Counted from the first letter of the stretch, positions 33,193-41,777 are shown. The stretch: 44,586 nt of DNA from Nocardiopsis sp. MG754419 (GCF_018207095.1 NZ_QOCZ01000031.1:1-44586); one strand, 5' to 3'. Made by a program: numbers and translations. Notes: generated from the sequence alone by a model not told the origin.

Positions 33193-33225
33193 CCGCGCCC
33201 GTGCCTCGGGGCCGGGCGGCCGGAC

Positions 33226-33753
33226 CTAGGAGCCGTTCCGCGGTAGGTCGTGTCCGGGTTCGGTCAGGTGCGCGAAGGCCCGGAGGTTGCGGGTGTCGTG
33301 GCCGCGCGAGACGCGCCACTTCCACTCCTTGCGGATGGCAGAGGCGAAACCCAGCTCCAGCGCGGTGTTGAAGTTCTCGTCGGAGTAGGTGAGCACGCAT
33401 CCCAACAGCCGGTCGACCTCCTGCGCGGTGATGCCGGACAGCGGCAGACGGCCCCGGATGTAGACGTCGCCGACCTCGTCGGAGGTGAACGCCATCCCGT
33501 ACATGTCGGAGCCGCGTCGGGTCAGCCACTGGTAGAACGCCGCGTGGTTCTCGTCCGGCCGTCGGCAGAAGAACGAGGTCAGGGTGAGGCTGTGGGGGCC
33601 GGCCTCCAACCACACCAGGGTCCTGAGCCTGGCGGTCCCGGGGAGCGAGACCAGGAAGGACTCGGGCCGGGGCCGTTCGACCTCCAGCCCCGCCTCGGTC
33701 ACGGCCTCGTGGATCGCCTCGATCGCGTTCTCGCGCGCCGTCGTGTCCGCCAC
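33226..33753 (-). CDS. YbjN domain-containing protein
   Basis: A 175-residue cytoplasmic protein of the YbjN family (fold like type III secretion chaperones; role unknown in actinobacteria). Typical stretches are SFLVSLPGTARLRTLVWLEA, FFCRRPDENHAAFYQWLTRR, VYIRGRLPLSGITAQEVDRL and LGCVLTYSDENFNTALELGF. GTG 33753 is supported by AGGGGA 7 bases before. It lies 32 bases downstream of mshA on the same strand, a pairing common in actinomycetes, and likely shares its transcript. Confidence 0.88.
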   Translation of the reverse strand: MADTTARENAIEAIHEAVTEAGLEVERPRPESFLVSLPGTARLRTLVWLEAGPHSLTLTSFFCRRPDENHAAFYQWLTRRGSDMYGMAFTSDEVGDVYIRGRLPLSGITAQEVDRLLGCVLTYSDENFNTALELGFASAIRKEWKWRVSRGHDTRNLRAFAHLTEPGHDLPRNGS

Positions 33754-33785
33754 GTGTGTTCCCCTCTCCTCGTCGGTCGACCCCG

Positions 33786-35090
33786 TCACCGGCACGCGGC
33801 CGCGGCCAGCGAGAGCTCGCGCGGGACGAGCGCCGACCGGTACGCGTCCATCAACTCGTCCACGGTCCGCGACCACCCCAGGGTGGCGGCGTGCCGGGGT
33901 GCGGCCTCCGCCAGCTTGGCATGCAGGCCCGGTTCGTGGATCAGCCGGAGAAGTTCGGCCGCGTAGTGGCGCGGGTCGTGCCCGTCCACCAGAACGCCCG
34001 ACACCCGGTCCGACACCGCGGTGGTCAGCCCGCCGACCCGGGCCGCCACGACCGGGGTGCCGCACGCCTGCGACTCGACGGCGACGAGCCCGAAGGATTC
34101 GGAGTAGGACGGCACCACCGTCACGGTCGCGGCCCGGTAGTAGTCGGCCAGCCGCCGGCGGTCCTGGGGAGGTTCCAACCGCAGGACGTCGGCGACCCCC
34201 AGCGACCGGGCCAGGTCGGTGAGCAGGCGCGGTTCGCGCATCCCCCCGCCGGACAGACCTCCGACCACGCCCACCACGAGCCGGTCGCGCAGTGAGGGGT
34301 CCCGCTCCAGGAGCTCGGCGGCGGCGCGGATGAGCACGTCCGGTGCCTTCAGGCGCTGCACACGGCCGACGAACAGCAGCAGATGGGCATCGCGAGGGAG
34401 TCCGATGCGCTCCAGGGCCTCGTCCCGGGGGCCGGGCGTGAAGGTCTCCAGGTCCACACCGGGAGGGATCGTGTGCAGCTGCTCGGGGCGCGCCCCGTAG
34501 AAGTCGGTGAGCTGTCGGGCCTCGTCCTCGGTGTTGGCGATGAGCCGGTCGGCCTGGCGGACGAGCTGGTCCTCCCCGCGCACCCGGTCCTCGGGTTCGG
34601 GGTTGTCGCCCGCGGCCAGGGCGGCGTTCTTCACCCGGGCCATGGTGTGCATCGACTGCACCATCGGCACGCCCCAACGGCGGGCGGCCATCACACCGGC
34701 CTTGCCGGAGAGCCAGTAGTGGCCGTGCACCAGGTCGTAGTGGCCCGGTTCGCCCTGGGCCTCGGCCCGCAGCATCCCGAAGACGAACGGACACAGGTGT
34801 TCGGCGAGGGTGTTCTTGTCCAGGCGGCCGTAGGGTCCGGCGGGAACGTGACGCACGTTCACCCCGGGGACGAGCTCCACCACCGGCGGCTGCGACGGGC
34901 TGGTGGCCCTGGTGAACACGTCCACCGCCACCCCGCGCTCGGCCATGCGACGGGCCACTTCGACGACGTAGACGTTCAGTCCACCGGCGTCACCGGTGCC
35001 GGGTTGGTCGAGCGGGGAGGTGTGCAGGCTGACCGTCGCGATCCTCGACGGAACCGACGCCTGATCTCCCAACGGAACGGATCCGGACAC
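33786..35090 (-). CDS. mshA: D-inositol-3-phosphate glycosyltransferase (mycothiol biosynthesis)
   Basis: A GT4-family enzyme joining UDP-GlcNAc to 1-L-myo-inositol-1-phosphate, the first committed step of mycothiol. It has the MshA hallmarks IATVSLHTSPLDQPGTGDAG, GGLNVYVVEVARRMAERG, LVHGHYWLSGKAG, TIPPGVDLETFTPG, LLLFVGRVQRLKAPDVLIRA and PSYSESFGLVAVESQACGTP. GTG 35090 (434 aa) has GGAGGG 7 bases upstream and is preferred to the TTG at 35132, which has no ribosome binding site. The gene marks the organism as a mycothiol-making actinobacterium. Confidence 0.95.
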   Translation of the reverse strand: MSGSVPLGDQASVPSRIATVSLHTSPLDQPGTGDAGGLNVYVVEVARRMAERGVAVDVFTRATSPSQPPVVELVPGVNVRHVPAGPYGRLDKNTLAEHLCPFVFGMLRAEAQGEPGHYDLVHGHYWLSGKAGVMAARRWGVPMVQSMHTMARVKNAALAAGDNPEPEDRVRGEDQLVRQADRLIANTEDEARQLTDFYGARPEQLHTIPPGVDLETFTPGPRDEALERIGLPRDAHLLLFVGRVQRLKAPDVLIRAAAELLERDPSLRDRLVVGVVGGLSGGGMREPRLLTDLARSLGVADVLRLEPPQDRRRLADYYRAATVTVVPSYSESFGLVAVESQACGTPVVAARVGGLTTAVSDRVSGVLVDGHDPRHYAAELLRLIHEPGLHAKLAEAAPRHAATLGWSRTVDELMDAYRSALVPRELSLAAAACR

Positions 35091-35198
35091 CGGTGGTCCC
35101 TCCAGGTCGTGTGTGCGGGCAGTAGTCGTCAACAGCGACGAAGGTACACACTGTTCCCGACCGGACCGTCCCAGGGGGCGGGGTCGACCGCCCCGAGG

Positions 35199-36188
35199 TC
35201 AGGGTGTACCCGCCCAGCCGGAGACGAGGAACTCCGCCACCTCGGGGAAGGTGCGCTTCCATGTGTGCAGGTCGTGGCCGCCGCTCGGCCGCAGGGTGGT
35301 GACCGTCATACCGTGCTCGGCGAGCAGGTCGGCGAAGCGCTCGGCCTCCCCCTGGATCCGGCCCTCCCGCAGCGGGGTGTGGTCCTCCCGCCCCTCGACC
35401 AGCATGAAGCGCAGGTCGCGCACCTCATCGGGTTCCAGCAGGAGATCGGGGGCGTGCGGATCGGTGTCCTCGCCCAGGACACCGTGGGGGTCGTCGACCC
35501 GGAAGTACCCGGCCCAGCTCACCACCTGCGCGTACAGGCCGGGGTTGCGCAGGGCCAGGGTCGCCGCCCCGTACCCGCCCATGGAGAAGCCGCCGACCGC
35601 GCGCAGGGAGCGGTGGCGGGGATGCTCGCCCTCCACGGCCGCCACGGCGTCGTCGGTGACGAAACTCTCCAGGGCGAAGCGTCCGTCGTGGGCGTCGGCC
35701 CACTCGGTGGTGGTGCCGTCCTCGGTCTGACCGTGCGGCGCGGCGAGCACGAACTCGATCCCGGTGCGGCACATCTGGCGGTCCAGGAGCGTGCCCAGGT
35801 CCGCGTCCATGAGTGTGCGGTGGGTGGAGGAGGAACCGTGCAACAGGTAGAGCACGGGCAGGTCGGCGCTGTCCGGTCCGGGCGGGCGCCGCACCCACAC
35901 GGGGCGTTCCTCCCCGTCCGGGCCACCCGGGTCGGGCAGCGTGATCACCTCGTCGCGTCCGGGCTCGTCACAGACCGCGACGCCGCCGGGGCGCGGGAGC
36001 GGCGCGGCCGTGGACGTGCCCTCGACCGGGACGCGCACGTGCCCGGTGGCGAGCTCGGGCTCGGACACGTGGGGTCCGAGCCGTTCGAGCCACCGCTCCG
36101 GGGGAGCGGTGGCCAGGGACGCGGCGACGACGGCCACGGTGCAGGAGGAGAGGAGCACGGTGGCGCGTCGGGAGAAGGAGACGAACAC
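35199..36188 (-). CDS. Secreted alpha/beta-hydrolase esterase (esterase D / antigen 85-like)
   Basis: 329 residues beginning with a signal peptide (FSRRATVLLSSCTVAVVAAS). The hydrolase core has LPVLYLLHGSSSTHRTLMDA, the nucleophile elbow GFSMGGYGAATLALRN, VSWAGYFRVDDP, an acidic residue region near LRFMLVEGREDHTPL, and the catalytic His in SGGHDLHTWKRTFPE. The layout matches the putative esterase family that includes mycolyltransferase-like and S-formylglutathione hydrolase-like proteins. The GTG start is kept because it gives an intact signal sequence. Substrate unknown. Confidence 0.88.
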   Translation of the reverse strand: MFVSFSRRATVLLSSCTVAVVAASLATAPPERWLERLGPHVSEPELATGHVRVPVEGTSTAAPLPRPGGVAVCDEPGRDEVITLPDPGGPDGEERPVWVRRPPGPDSADLPVLYLLHGSSSTHRTLMDADLGTLLDRQMCRTGIEFVLAAPHGQTEDGTTTEWADAHDGRFALESFVTDDAVAAVEGEHPRHRSLRAVGGFSMGGYGAATLALRNPGLYAQVVSWAGYFRVDDPHGVLGEDTDPHAPDLLLEPDEVRDLRFMLVEGREDHTPLREGRIQGEAERFADLLAEHGMTVTTLRPSGGHDLHTWKRTFPEVAEFLVSGWAGTP

Positions 36189-36374
36189 GTCGAGGCCTCA
36201 GGGGTTCGGGGCGACCGGCGACCGTGCGTGAGACGGCCCGGGAATATGACCCACTGTAGTCGAGCGTGCTCAACGTGTGTGTGGATGGCGGAAACCCGCC
36301 GGAGGCACCCGGGCTCCGCCCGTCGCGCCGCCTCGTCCTCTCTCCGTCGACCCGCCTCTGGCGGGTCGGTCGGG

Positions 36375-37343
36375 TCAGACCGCCACCGGGTGCCGCAGGC
36401 GCAGCGCGTCGGGGTAGGGGCGCAGGTAGGTCTGCTCACTCGCCCAGGTGACGTCCTCGGCCGCGCAGTGGTGCCGCAACAGGGCCACGGGCAGGCTCAG
36501 CGGCGCGTCCCCCCGACGGTAGTCCTCGATCCCGGCCAGCAGGTCGTGCCTGCGGGAGTCGTCCAACAGCGTGCTGATCATGCCGAAGACGTGCTGGAGC
36601 GCGTTGGCGTGCTTGCCGCGGCTCGACCGGACCGCCAGGGCCCGGTGGAACGCCTCGGTGTACGCGGAGACCGTCTCCTCCCGCTCGGCCGACCCGACCC
36701 GGGCCACGATCCGCCCGGTCTCCCGGTACCCCTCCGGCGAATGCGCCATCAGCTGGAGCTTGTGCCGGGTGTGGAACTCCACCAGGTCGCGCGCGGCCCA
36801 GTCCGACTCCCAGAGACCGCGCAGGCGGGCGTGCGCGAACACCCGCTCCACGAAGTGCTCGCGCAGGGCGGCGTCGGACAGGCGACCCTGCTCCTCCACC
36901 GGCAGCGAGGGCAGCAGCGTGGTGAGCCGGTCGGCGAAGGCGCCCCGGCCGGTGCCGCGCAGTCGATTGCCGCTCGCGTCGTAGACCGGCAGGGCGTACA
37001 GGCCGCAGCTCGGCGACTTGTTCTTGAGCACGTACCCGTCCAGCCGGCGCAACTGCTTCAGGTGCAGGTCGGCGGTGTTCGCCAGGTCGTCGGAGTGATC
37101 GGCGCCGTCGGCGCTGGAGATCACCCGATCGCCGTCTTCGGAGTCCTGGAGCCGCAGGGTCGGGCGCGGCACGCCCAGCCCGATCTCCGCCTCCGGGCAG
37201 ATCGGCAGCCAGTCCACGTGCCGGTCCAGCTCGTCGGTGAGGAAGCGATGGCGGGAGTGGCCGCCGTTGTAGCGCACCGGTGCGCCGATGAGACAGCTGG
37301 AGACCCCGACGACGGGACGGACGGGGAGATCGGACGCGTTCAT
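36375..37343 (-). CDS. DUF523 (TudS-like) and DUF1722 fusion protein
   Basis: 322 residues in two parts. The N-terminal DUF523 domain (about 10-155) has SSCLIGAPVRYNGGHSR, WLPICPEAEIGLGVPRPTLR and NKSPSCG. The three Cys are those that hold a [4Fe-4S] cluster in the thiouracil desulfurase TudS. The C-terminal DUF1722 (YbgA) domain (about 165-310) has EHFVERVFAHARLR, VEFHTRHKLQLMAHSPEGYR and GKHANALQHVFGMIS. Fusions of these two are common next to photolyase genes, as here: phr starts 87 bases away on the other strand. Suggests a role in handling damaged or thiolated bases. Confidence 0.9.
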   Translation of the reverse strand: MNASDLPVRPVVGVSSCLIGAPVRYNGGHSRHRFLTDELDRHVDWLPICPEAEIGLGVPRPTLRLQDSEDGDRVISSADGADHSDDLANTADLHLKQLRRLDGYVLKNKSPSCGLYALPVYDASGNRLRGTGRGAFADRLTTLLPSLPVEEQGRLSDAALREHFVERVFAHARLRGLWESDWAARDLVEFHTRHKLQLMAHSPEGYRETGRIVARVGSAEREETVSAYTEAFHRALAVRSSRGKHANALQHVFGMISTLLDDSRRHDLLAGIEDYRRGDAPLSLPVALLRHHCAAEDVTWASEQTYLRPYPDALRLRHPVAV

Positions 37344-37429
37344 GCCCGGGCCTTACCCGATCACAGCGGCCGTAACCACAGGTCATCTCAGTGCGTAGTG
37401 TGGGAACTCCTCATCGTGAAGGAGCTCCG

Positions 37430-38749
37430 TTGGCCGCCCCTGTCCTCGTCCTCTTCACCCAGGACCTCCGTCTGCACGACCACCCCGCGCTGACCACGGC
37501 CCTGCGGGCCGCAGGCCCGGTCGTACCGCTCTTCGTGCTGGACCCCGCGCTGGTGCGCCGCGCCGCCCGCAACCGCCTCGCCCACCTCGCCGAAGCCCTC
37601 GCCGACCTGCGTTCGGGCCTGCGCGAAGTCGGAGGCGACCTGGTGGTGCGCCGGGGTGACACGGTCACCGAGACGCTCGCCGTCGCCCGGGAGACCGGCG
37701 CGCACATCGTGCACCTGAGCGAGGGGGTGAGCCGCACGGCCGCGCGACGTCTCGACCGACTGCGCGCGGCCGGGCTGGACGCGCGCACCCATCCCGGACT
37801 CACCGTGGTGCCGCCGGGGGACATCACCCCCGTCTCCGGTGACCACTACAAGGTGTTCACCCCTTACTGGCGGGCCTGGGAGTCGTCCCGTTGGCGTGAG
37901 GTGCTGCCCGCCCCGGAGCGGGTCGACCTGCCCGCAGGGATCGACCCCGGGGAAACGCCCACCGCCGAGGACCTCACGCGCGACGGCGTCGGCACGCTCG
38001 CCGAGGAGCGGCGCGCCGGTGGGTGGACCCTCGCCCGCGAACGCCTGCGGGCCTGGCTGGACCTGGGGCTCGCCGACTACGGTGACCGGCACGACGACCT
38101 GCCCGGCGCGGCCACCTCGCACCTGTCCGCCGACCTGCGGTTCGGCTGCCTGTCGCCGTTGGAGGTGGCCCGGGTCGCCCGCGACCTGCCCGGAGGTGCC
38201 GAGTACGTTCGCCAGCTCGCCTGGCGCGACTTCCACCACCAGGTCACCGCCGCCTTCCCCGACATCACCGTCCGCGACTACCGGCCCCGCGACCGGGAGT
38301 GGCGGCAGGACCCGGAGGCCCTCGCCGCCTGGAAGGAGGGACGCACCGGGGTGCCGGTCGTGGACGCCGGCATGCGTCAGCTGCTCCGCGAGGGGTTCAT
38401 GCACAACCGGACGCGCATGATCACCGCGGCCTTCCTCACCAAGACCCTGCTGGTGCACTGGCGCGAGGGGGCCGCGCACTTCGACGCGCACCTGGTCGAC
38501 GGTGACGTGGCCAACGACTTCGGGAACTGGCAGTGGGTGGCGGGCACCGGCAACGACACCCGGCCCAACCGCTCGTTCAACCCCTCGCGCCAGGCCAAGC
38601 GGTTCGACCCCGAGGGGGTCTACGTGCGCCGGTACGTGCCCGAGCTGGCCGAACTGTCCGGAGCCCGCGCCCACAGTCCGTGGGTGGAGGGGTTCGGAGA
38701 GGGTGTCGAGGGTTACCCGGCGCCGATCGCCGACCCCGGAAAGCTGTGA
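37430..38749 (+). CDS. phr: Deoxyribodipyrimidine photolyase
   Basis: A 439-residue light-driven DNA repair flavoprotein that splits cyclobutane pyrimidine dimers. The antenna domain starts VLVLFTQDLRLHDHPALTTA. The FAD domain carries DHYKVFTPYWRAW, YVRQLAWRDFHHQVTAAFPD, GVPVVDAGMRQLLREGFMHN, RTRMITAAFLTKTLLVHW, DFGNWQWVAGTGNDTRP and FNPSRQAKRFDPEGVYVRRY, the class I signature. TTG 37430 is preferred, with GAAGGAG 5 bases before, over the in-frame GTG at 37391, which lacks a binding site. Confidence 0.95.
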   Translation: MAAPVLVLFTQDLRLHDHPALTTALRAAGPVVPLFVLDPALVRRAARNRLAHLAEALADLRSGLREVGGDLVVRRGDTVTETLAVARETGAHIVHLSEGVSRTAARRLDRLRAAGLDARTHPGLTVVPPGDITPVSGDHYKVFTPYWRAWESSRWREVLPAPERVDLPAGIDPGETPTAEDLTRDGVGTLAEERRAGGWTLARERLRAWLDLGLADYGDRHDDLPGAATSHLSADLRFGCLSPLEVARVARDLPGGAEYVRQLAWRDFHHQVTAAFPDITVRDYRPRDREWRQDPEALAAWKEGRTGVPVVDAGMRQLLREGFMHNRTRMITAAFLTKTLLVHWREGAAHFDAHLVDGDVANDFGNWQWVAGTGNDTRPNRSFNPSRQAKRFDPEGVYVRRYVPELAELSGARAHSPWVEGFGEGVEGYPAPIADPGKL

Positions 38750-38825
38750 GGGGACCGGTCCCGGTCCTGTGGCCGGAGCCGACGGGCGCCCGAGCGCCCG
38801 CGCGGTGAACCACGAGGGGTGTCGC

Positions 38826-38901
38826 GTTCGGGCGCCGTCGGGCGGTGCCTCCCACGATCAGGGGAGGTGCCGAGGGTTCCCCACCGTCCGGGCGCCCGAA
38901 C
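38826..38901. repeat. Long imperfect inverted repeat downstream of phr
   Basis: GTTCGGGCGCC (38826-38836) is the exact complement of GGCGCCCGAAC (38891-38901). Inside, CGGTG/CACCG and CCTCCC/GGGAGG pairs extend the fold into a cruciform-like hairpin. It lies between the end of phr and the leftward zinc-ribbon gene, and may terminate both. The remainder of 38750-38945 shows nothing else. Confidence 0.55.
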
Positions 38902-38945
38902 ACGGGCGAAGCGAGGCGGAGGCCCCGGCGAGGACACGTCCCCCT

Positions 38946-39053
38946 CTAGGAGTTGTAGTGACCGCAGTGGGGGCAGGTGCGGACGCCCGCGTTGAGGTAC
39001 TCACCGCACCTTGCGCACAGGCCCACGATGGGCTTGTCGTGTTTGGGGGACAT
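38946..39053 (-). CDS. 35-residue zinc-ribbon protein
   Basis: A mini-protein with two CxxC knuckles: LCARCGEYLNAG and TCPHCGHYNS at the C-terminus, 11 residues apart. It starts MSPKHDKPIVG at ATG 39053 with AAGGGA upstream. The four cysteines, spacing and codon usage fit a true zinc-binding peptide. It follows the unknown gene ending at 39091 by 37 bases and so probably shares its transcript. Confidence 0.7.
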   Translation of the reverse strand: MSPKHDKPIVGLCARCGEYLNAGVRTCPHCGHYNS

Positions 39054-39090
39054 GTGCGGGGTCCCTTGGGGAACGGGACTCAAGTGTCGG

Positions 39091-39522
39091 TCATCCTTCC
39101 GTCTCGGCCAGCCCGTCGATGATGTCGGCCAGGACCAGGGAGCGGTCCGCGTTCGACATCAGGCGCAGTTCCCGGAGCGCGGGAACGGTGTCGACACCTT
39201 CGGGCCCGGTCACCGTGCACACGCGCATGCAGTGTTGGGTGGGGGCCCACCAGAAGTCCCTTTCGTCGATGGGGGCGATGCGGTACACCGTCGCCGGATA
39301 CTGGGACGGTCTGCTGGGTGAATGCCATTGTTGGACACGGGCGAGGACGAAACCCGTGATCAGGGAATCGAAGACGCCCTCCGACGCGAGGTCGGACACC
39401 GCGTGCTCATCGCCCTCGGCACGGCAGGCGTCGCACCCGGCGAGTTCGGCGCGCAACAACCAGCGCGCACGCGCGTGATCCACCTCTGGGTTCTTGAGCT
39501 TGCTCGGATGCCGGTGTCCCAT
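39091..39522 (-). CDS. Conserved-looking protein of unknown function
   Basis: A 143-residue soluble protein that I do not recognise. It has a basic N-terminus (MGHRHPSKLKNPEVDHAR), a CxxC pair in LAGCDACRAEGDEH, and a C-terminal part rich in Trp/His/Cys (FWWAPTQHCMRVCTVTGPEG) ending RLMSNADRSLVLADIIDGLA. The cysteines might bind metal, with the zinc-ribbon gene next door. ATG 39522 lies 57 bases after the macro-domain gene, in the same direction. Confidence 0.7.
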   Translation of the reverse strand: MGHRHPSKLKNPEVDHARARWLLRAELAGCDACRAEGDEHAVSDLASEGVFDSLITGFVLARVQQWHSPSRPSQYPATVYRIAPIDERDFWWAPTQHCMRVCTVTGPEGVDTVPALRELRLMSNADRSLVLADIIDGLAETEG

Positions 39523-39579
39523 ACACGGGAGGGTACGACGCGGCCCGCGTGTCCGGAGCGGTCGGGACCCCCGGGCGGT

Positions 39580-40104
39580 TCAGCGGGCCTCGAAAGCCGC
39601 CTGGAAGGCCGCCAGGGCGGTCGCGTCGAACAACACGAGTTCCACCCTCGGCACACGGACCGGAGCGGTGCGCAGCGCCCGGGCCGCGATCCGGGCGGCG
39701 TCGTCCAGCGGCCACCGGTAGATCCCGGTGGAGATGGCGGGGAAGGCGACCGACTCCGCGCCCAGTTCGTCGGCGACCGCCAGCGACGCGGTGAAGCAGG
39801 AGGCCAGCACCTCCGAACGGTCCTCCGTGGTGCTGTACACCGGGCCCACGGTGTGGATCACCCAGCGGGCCGGCAGGTCGCCCGCGGTCGTGGCCACGGC
39901 CCGACCGGCCGGGAGCCCGTCGCGGTACCGGGAGGCCCGCAGCGCCCGGCACTCCGCCAGGACGGCCTCGCCGCCCCTGCGGTGGATGGCCCCGTCCACG
40001 CCGCCACCGCCCATCAACGAGCCGTTGGCGGCGTTGACGATCGCGTCCACACGCTGCTCGGTGATGTCCCCTCGCGAGAGCCGCACGCGCATGTGCTCGG
40101 TCAT
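39580..40104 (-). CDS. Macro domain protein, O-acetyl-ADP-ribose deacetylase type
   Basis: A 174-residue single macro domain that binds ADP-ribose and, in this subfamily (YmdB/MacroD-like), hydrolyses O-acetyl-ADP-ribose or removes ADP-ribose from acidic residues. Diagnostic motifs: RGDITEQRVDAIVNAANGSL, the glycine-rich LMGGGGVDGAIHRRGG, GDLPARWVIHTVGP, and the C-terminal phosphate loop VAFPAISTGIYRWPLDDAAR. ATG 40104 has GGGAG 7 bases upstream. First gene of a three-gene leftward group. Confidence 0.93.
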   Translation of the reverse strand: MTEHMRVRLSRGDITEQRVDAIVNAANGSLMGGGGVDGAIHRRGGEAVLAECRALRASRYRDGLPAGRAVATTAGDLPARWVIHTVGPVYSTTEDRSEVLASCFTASLAVADELGAESVAFPAISTGIYRWPLDDAARIAARALRTAPVRVPRVELVLFDATALAAFQAAFEAR

Positions 40105-40243
40105 GGGTGCACTCCCGGTGCTGTGGCCCGGCGTCGAGGGCCGGGGAGAAGGATCACTTCGACTTGACGGGGATCCGGGGAACAAGCGCCCTTCGGGCCC
40201 TGTCCGCAGGGTCTCAATGCCCTTGCCCATCGGTCATGCCGAA

Positions 40244-40287
40244 TTAACCTGGGGGTGCCACAGGGAGTAGTACTACCCATCGTAGAC
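40244..40287 (+). promoter_or_regulatory. Promoter and dyad operator of blaI-M56 pair
   Basis: TTAACC (40244-40249) and TAGTAC (40268-40273) lie 18 bases apart. The perfect palindrome GTAGTACTAC (40267-40276) covers the -10 box and runs into TACTAC-N4-GTAG (40271-40284). This is similar to the TACTACA..TGTAGTA operator of actinobacterial BlaI. The start codon is only about 16 bases past the expected transcription start and has no ribosome binding site. Autorepression by BlaI is the obvious model. Confidence 0.75.
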
Positions 40288-40295
40288 TCGTATCC

Positions 40296-40658
40296 ATGAA
40301 TCGGCTTGGCGAACTTGAACGCGCGGTGATGGATGTACTGTGGGCACGCAACGAACCGATGACGGTTCGTGAGGTCGGCAAAGCGCTCGCGGAGCGCGAC
40401 CTGGCGCACACGACCGTCATGACCGTGCTCGACCGACTCGCCAAGAAGAAGGTCGTCGACCGGGCACGTGAGGGTCGTGCATGGCGGTACCGTCCGGCAG
40501 CCAGCCGCGAGAACTACGTGTCCGAGCTGATGTTCGACGCACTCGGGCAGACGGTGGACCGTGACGCGGCCCTGGCCGCCTTCGTCCAGTCCATGGACGG
40601 CCAGGAGGCTGAAGCGCTTCGGCGCGCACTCGCTGAAAACGAGCAGCCAAGGAACTAG
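40296..40658 (+). CDS. blaI: BlaI/MecI/CopY family transcriptional repressor
   Basis: A 120-residue winged-helix repressor: LGELERAVMDVLWARNEPMT, VREVGKALAERDLAHTTVMT, VLDRLAKKKVVDRAREGRAW, RYRPAASRENYVSELM, with a dimerising C-terminal helix. In the BlaI/BlaR system a membrane metallopeptidase senses a cell-wall signal and leads to cleavage of the repressor. The M56 gene follows 5 bases after the stop. The operator over the promoter indicates that it controls its own operon; no beta-lactamase gene is nearby. Confidence 0.95.
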   Translation: MNRLGELERAVMDVLWARNEPMTVREVGKALAERDLAHTTVMTVLDRLAKKKVVDRAREGRAWRYRPAASRENYVSELMFDALGQTVDRDAALAAFVQSMDGQEAEALRRALAENEQPRN

Positions 40659-40663
40659 TCCGT

Positions 40664-41608
40664 ATGGTCAGTGCCGCCCTCCTCACACTCGTCGCGGTCA
40701 GCTGCCTCGTCGCGATGGAAGCACTCCACCGGGCGAAGTGGCCTTCCCGTGGCCCCTACACAGCGGTCATCGCCTGGCAGGCGCTCGGCCTGGCCTGGGG
40801 TGTGTCCACCATCGGCGCCCTGCTGGCCTACGGTCTGTCCTCCTACGAGCTCGGCGCCGCCGGCGGCACCATGGCCATGTTCACCGACCTGGTCACGGGT
40901 GAGTTCCTGCTCGCCGAGTTCTCCCAGGGACTCGAGGGCATCGGACACCTGGCCGCCGTCGCCCTGGCCCTGACGCTCACCCTGGTGCTCTTCTCGGGTC
41001 TGGTCGCCTCCTTCGTGCAGGTGGTCCGGGTCCGCAGGCGCCACCACGACCTCCTCGAACTGGTCGCCAGCGACCACCCCGACGTTCCCGGTGCCCGCGT
41101 GGTCGACCACCCGGCCGCCGCCGCGTACTGCCTGCCGGGCGTCCTGCGCTCGCAGGTCGTGATCAGCGCCGGTGCGCTGGAGGTCCTCGACAACCGCGAA
41201 CTCGCCGCGGTCCTCGCCCACGAACACGCCCACCTGCGGCAGCGCCACGACCTCGTGCTGTTGCCCTTCTCCTCGCTCAAGCGCGCCTTCCCACGCGTGC
41301 GCCTCGTGCGCACCTACTACGAGAGCGTCGCGCTGCTCATCGAGATGTGCGCCGACGACCAGGCGCGCCGCAAGAGCACCTCGCGTGAGCTGGCCATGGC
41401 CCTGCTCCGCTTCGGAGCGGCCGGTCCGGCCCCCGTCCCGGCGGGTGCGATGGCCGCCGTCCACCAGGCCGAGCCCGCGGTGATGCGCCGGGTCAACCGC
41501 CTCCTGCGTCCCGACGACGAACTTCCGTACCACGCCGGCGCGATCATCATGGGGGCCTCGGCCTTTCTCCTGGCCACGGTCACCTGCCTCTGGCACATCC
41601 CGGTCTGA
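40664..41608 (+). CDS. M56 family membrane metallopeptidase (BlaR-like)
   Basis: A 314-residue membrane protease with four predicted membrane segments (about 2-18, 35-58, 95-122, 290-310) and the zinc motif HEHAH (His186, Glu187, His190) in VLAHEHAHLRQRHD. A conserved Pro/Cys block AAAAYCLPGVLRSQVVISAG precedes it. It has no C-terminal penicillin-binding sensor domain, so the signal it senses is unknown. This is the usual short actinobacterial form, paired with blaI. Confidence 0.92.
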   Translation: MVSAALLTLVAVSCLVAMEALHRAKWPSRGPYTAVIAWQALGLAWGVSTIGALLAYGLSSYELGAAGGTMAMFTDLVTGEFLLAEFSQGLEGIGHLAAVALALTLTLVLFSGLVASFVQVVRVRRRHHDLLELVASDHPDVPGARVVDHPAAAAYCLPGVLRSQVVISAGALEVLDNRELAAVLAHEHAHLRQRHDLVLLPFSSLKRAFPRVRLVRTYYESVALLIEMCADDQARRKSTSRELAMALLRFGAAGPAPVPAGAMAAVHQAEPAVMRRVNRLLRPDDELPYHAGAIIMGASAFLLATVTCLWHIPV

Positions 41609-41652
41609 CCTGCGCGATCCCGCCTGGGCGACGGCGGCCCGCGGCCCCCACG

Positions 41653-41670
41653 GGCACCGACCCCGGTGCC
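41653..41670 (+). terminator. Short hairpin after the M56 gene
   Basis: GGCACCG (41653-41659), loop ACCC, CGGTGCC (41664-41670), 45 bases past the stop. Probable terminator of the blaI operon. Confidence 0.5.
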
Positions 41671-41777
41671 GACACCTGTGATTCCGACCTCCGTCGGGCA
41701 CGATTGTCGGCGCCGATCCGTTTACCGTGGAGAGCGGGCGGACCCCCGCTCGATCACGTGTAGCTCTGGAGAGTGTC

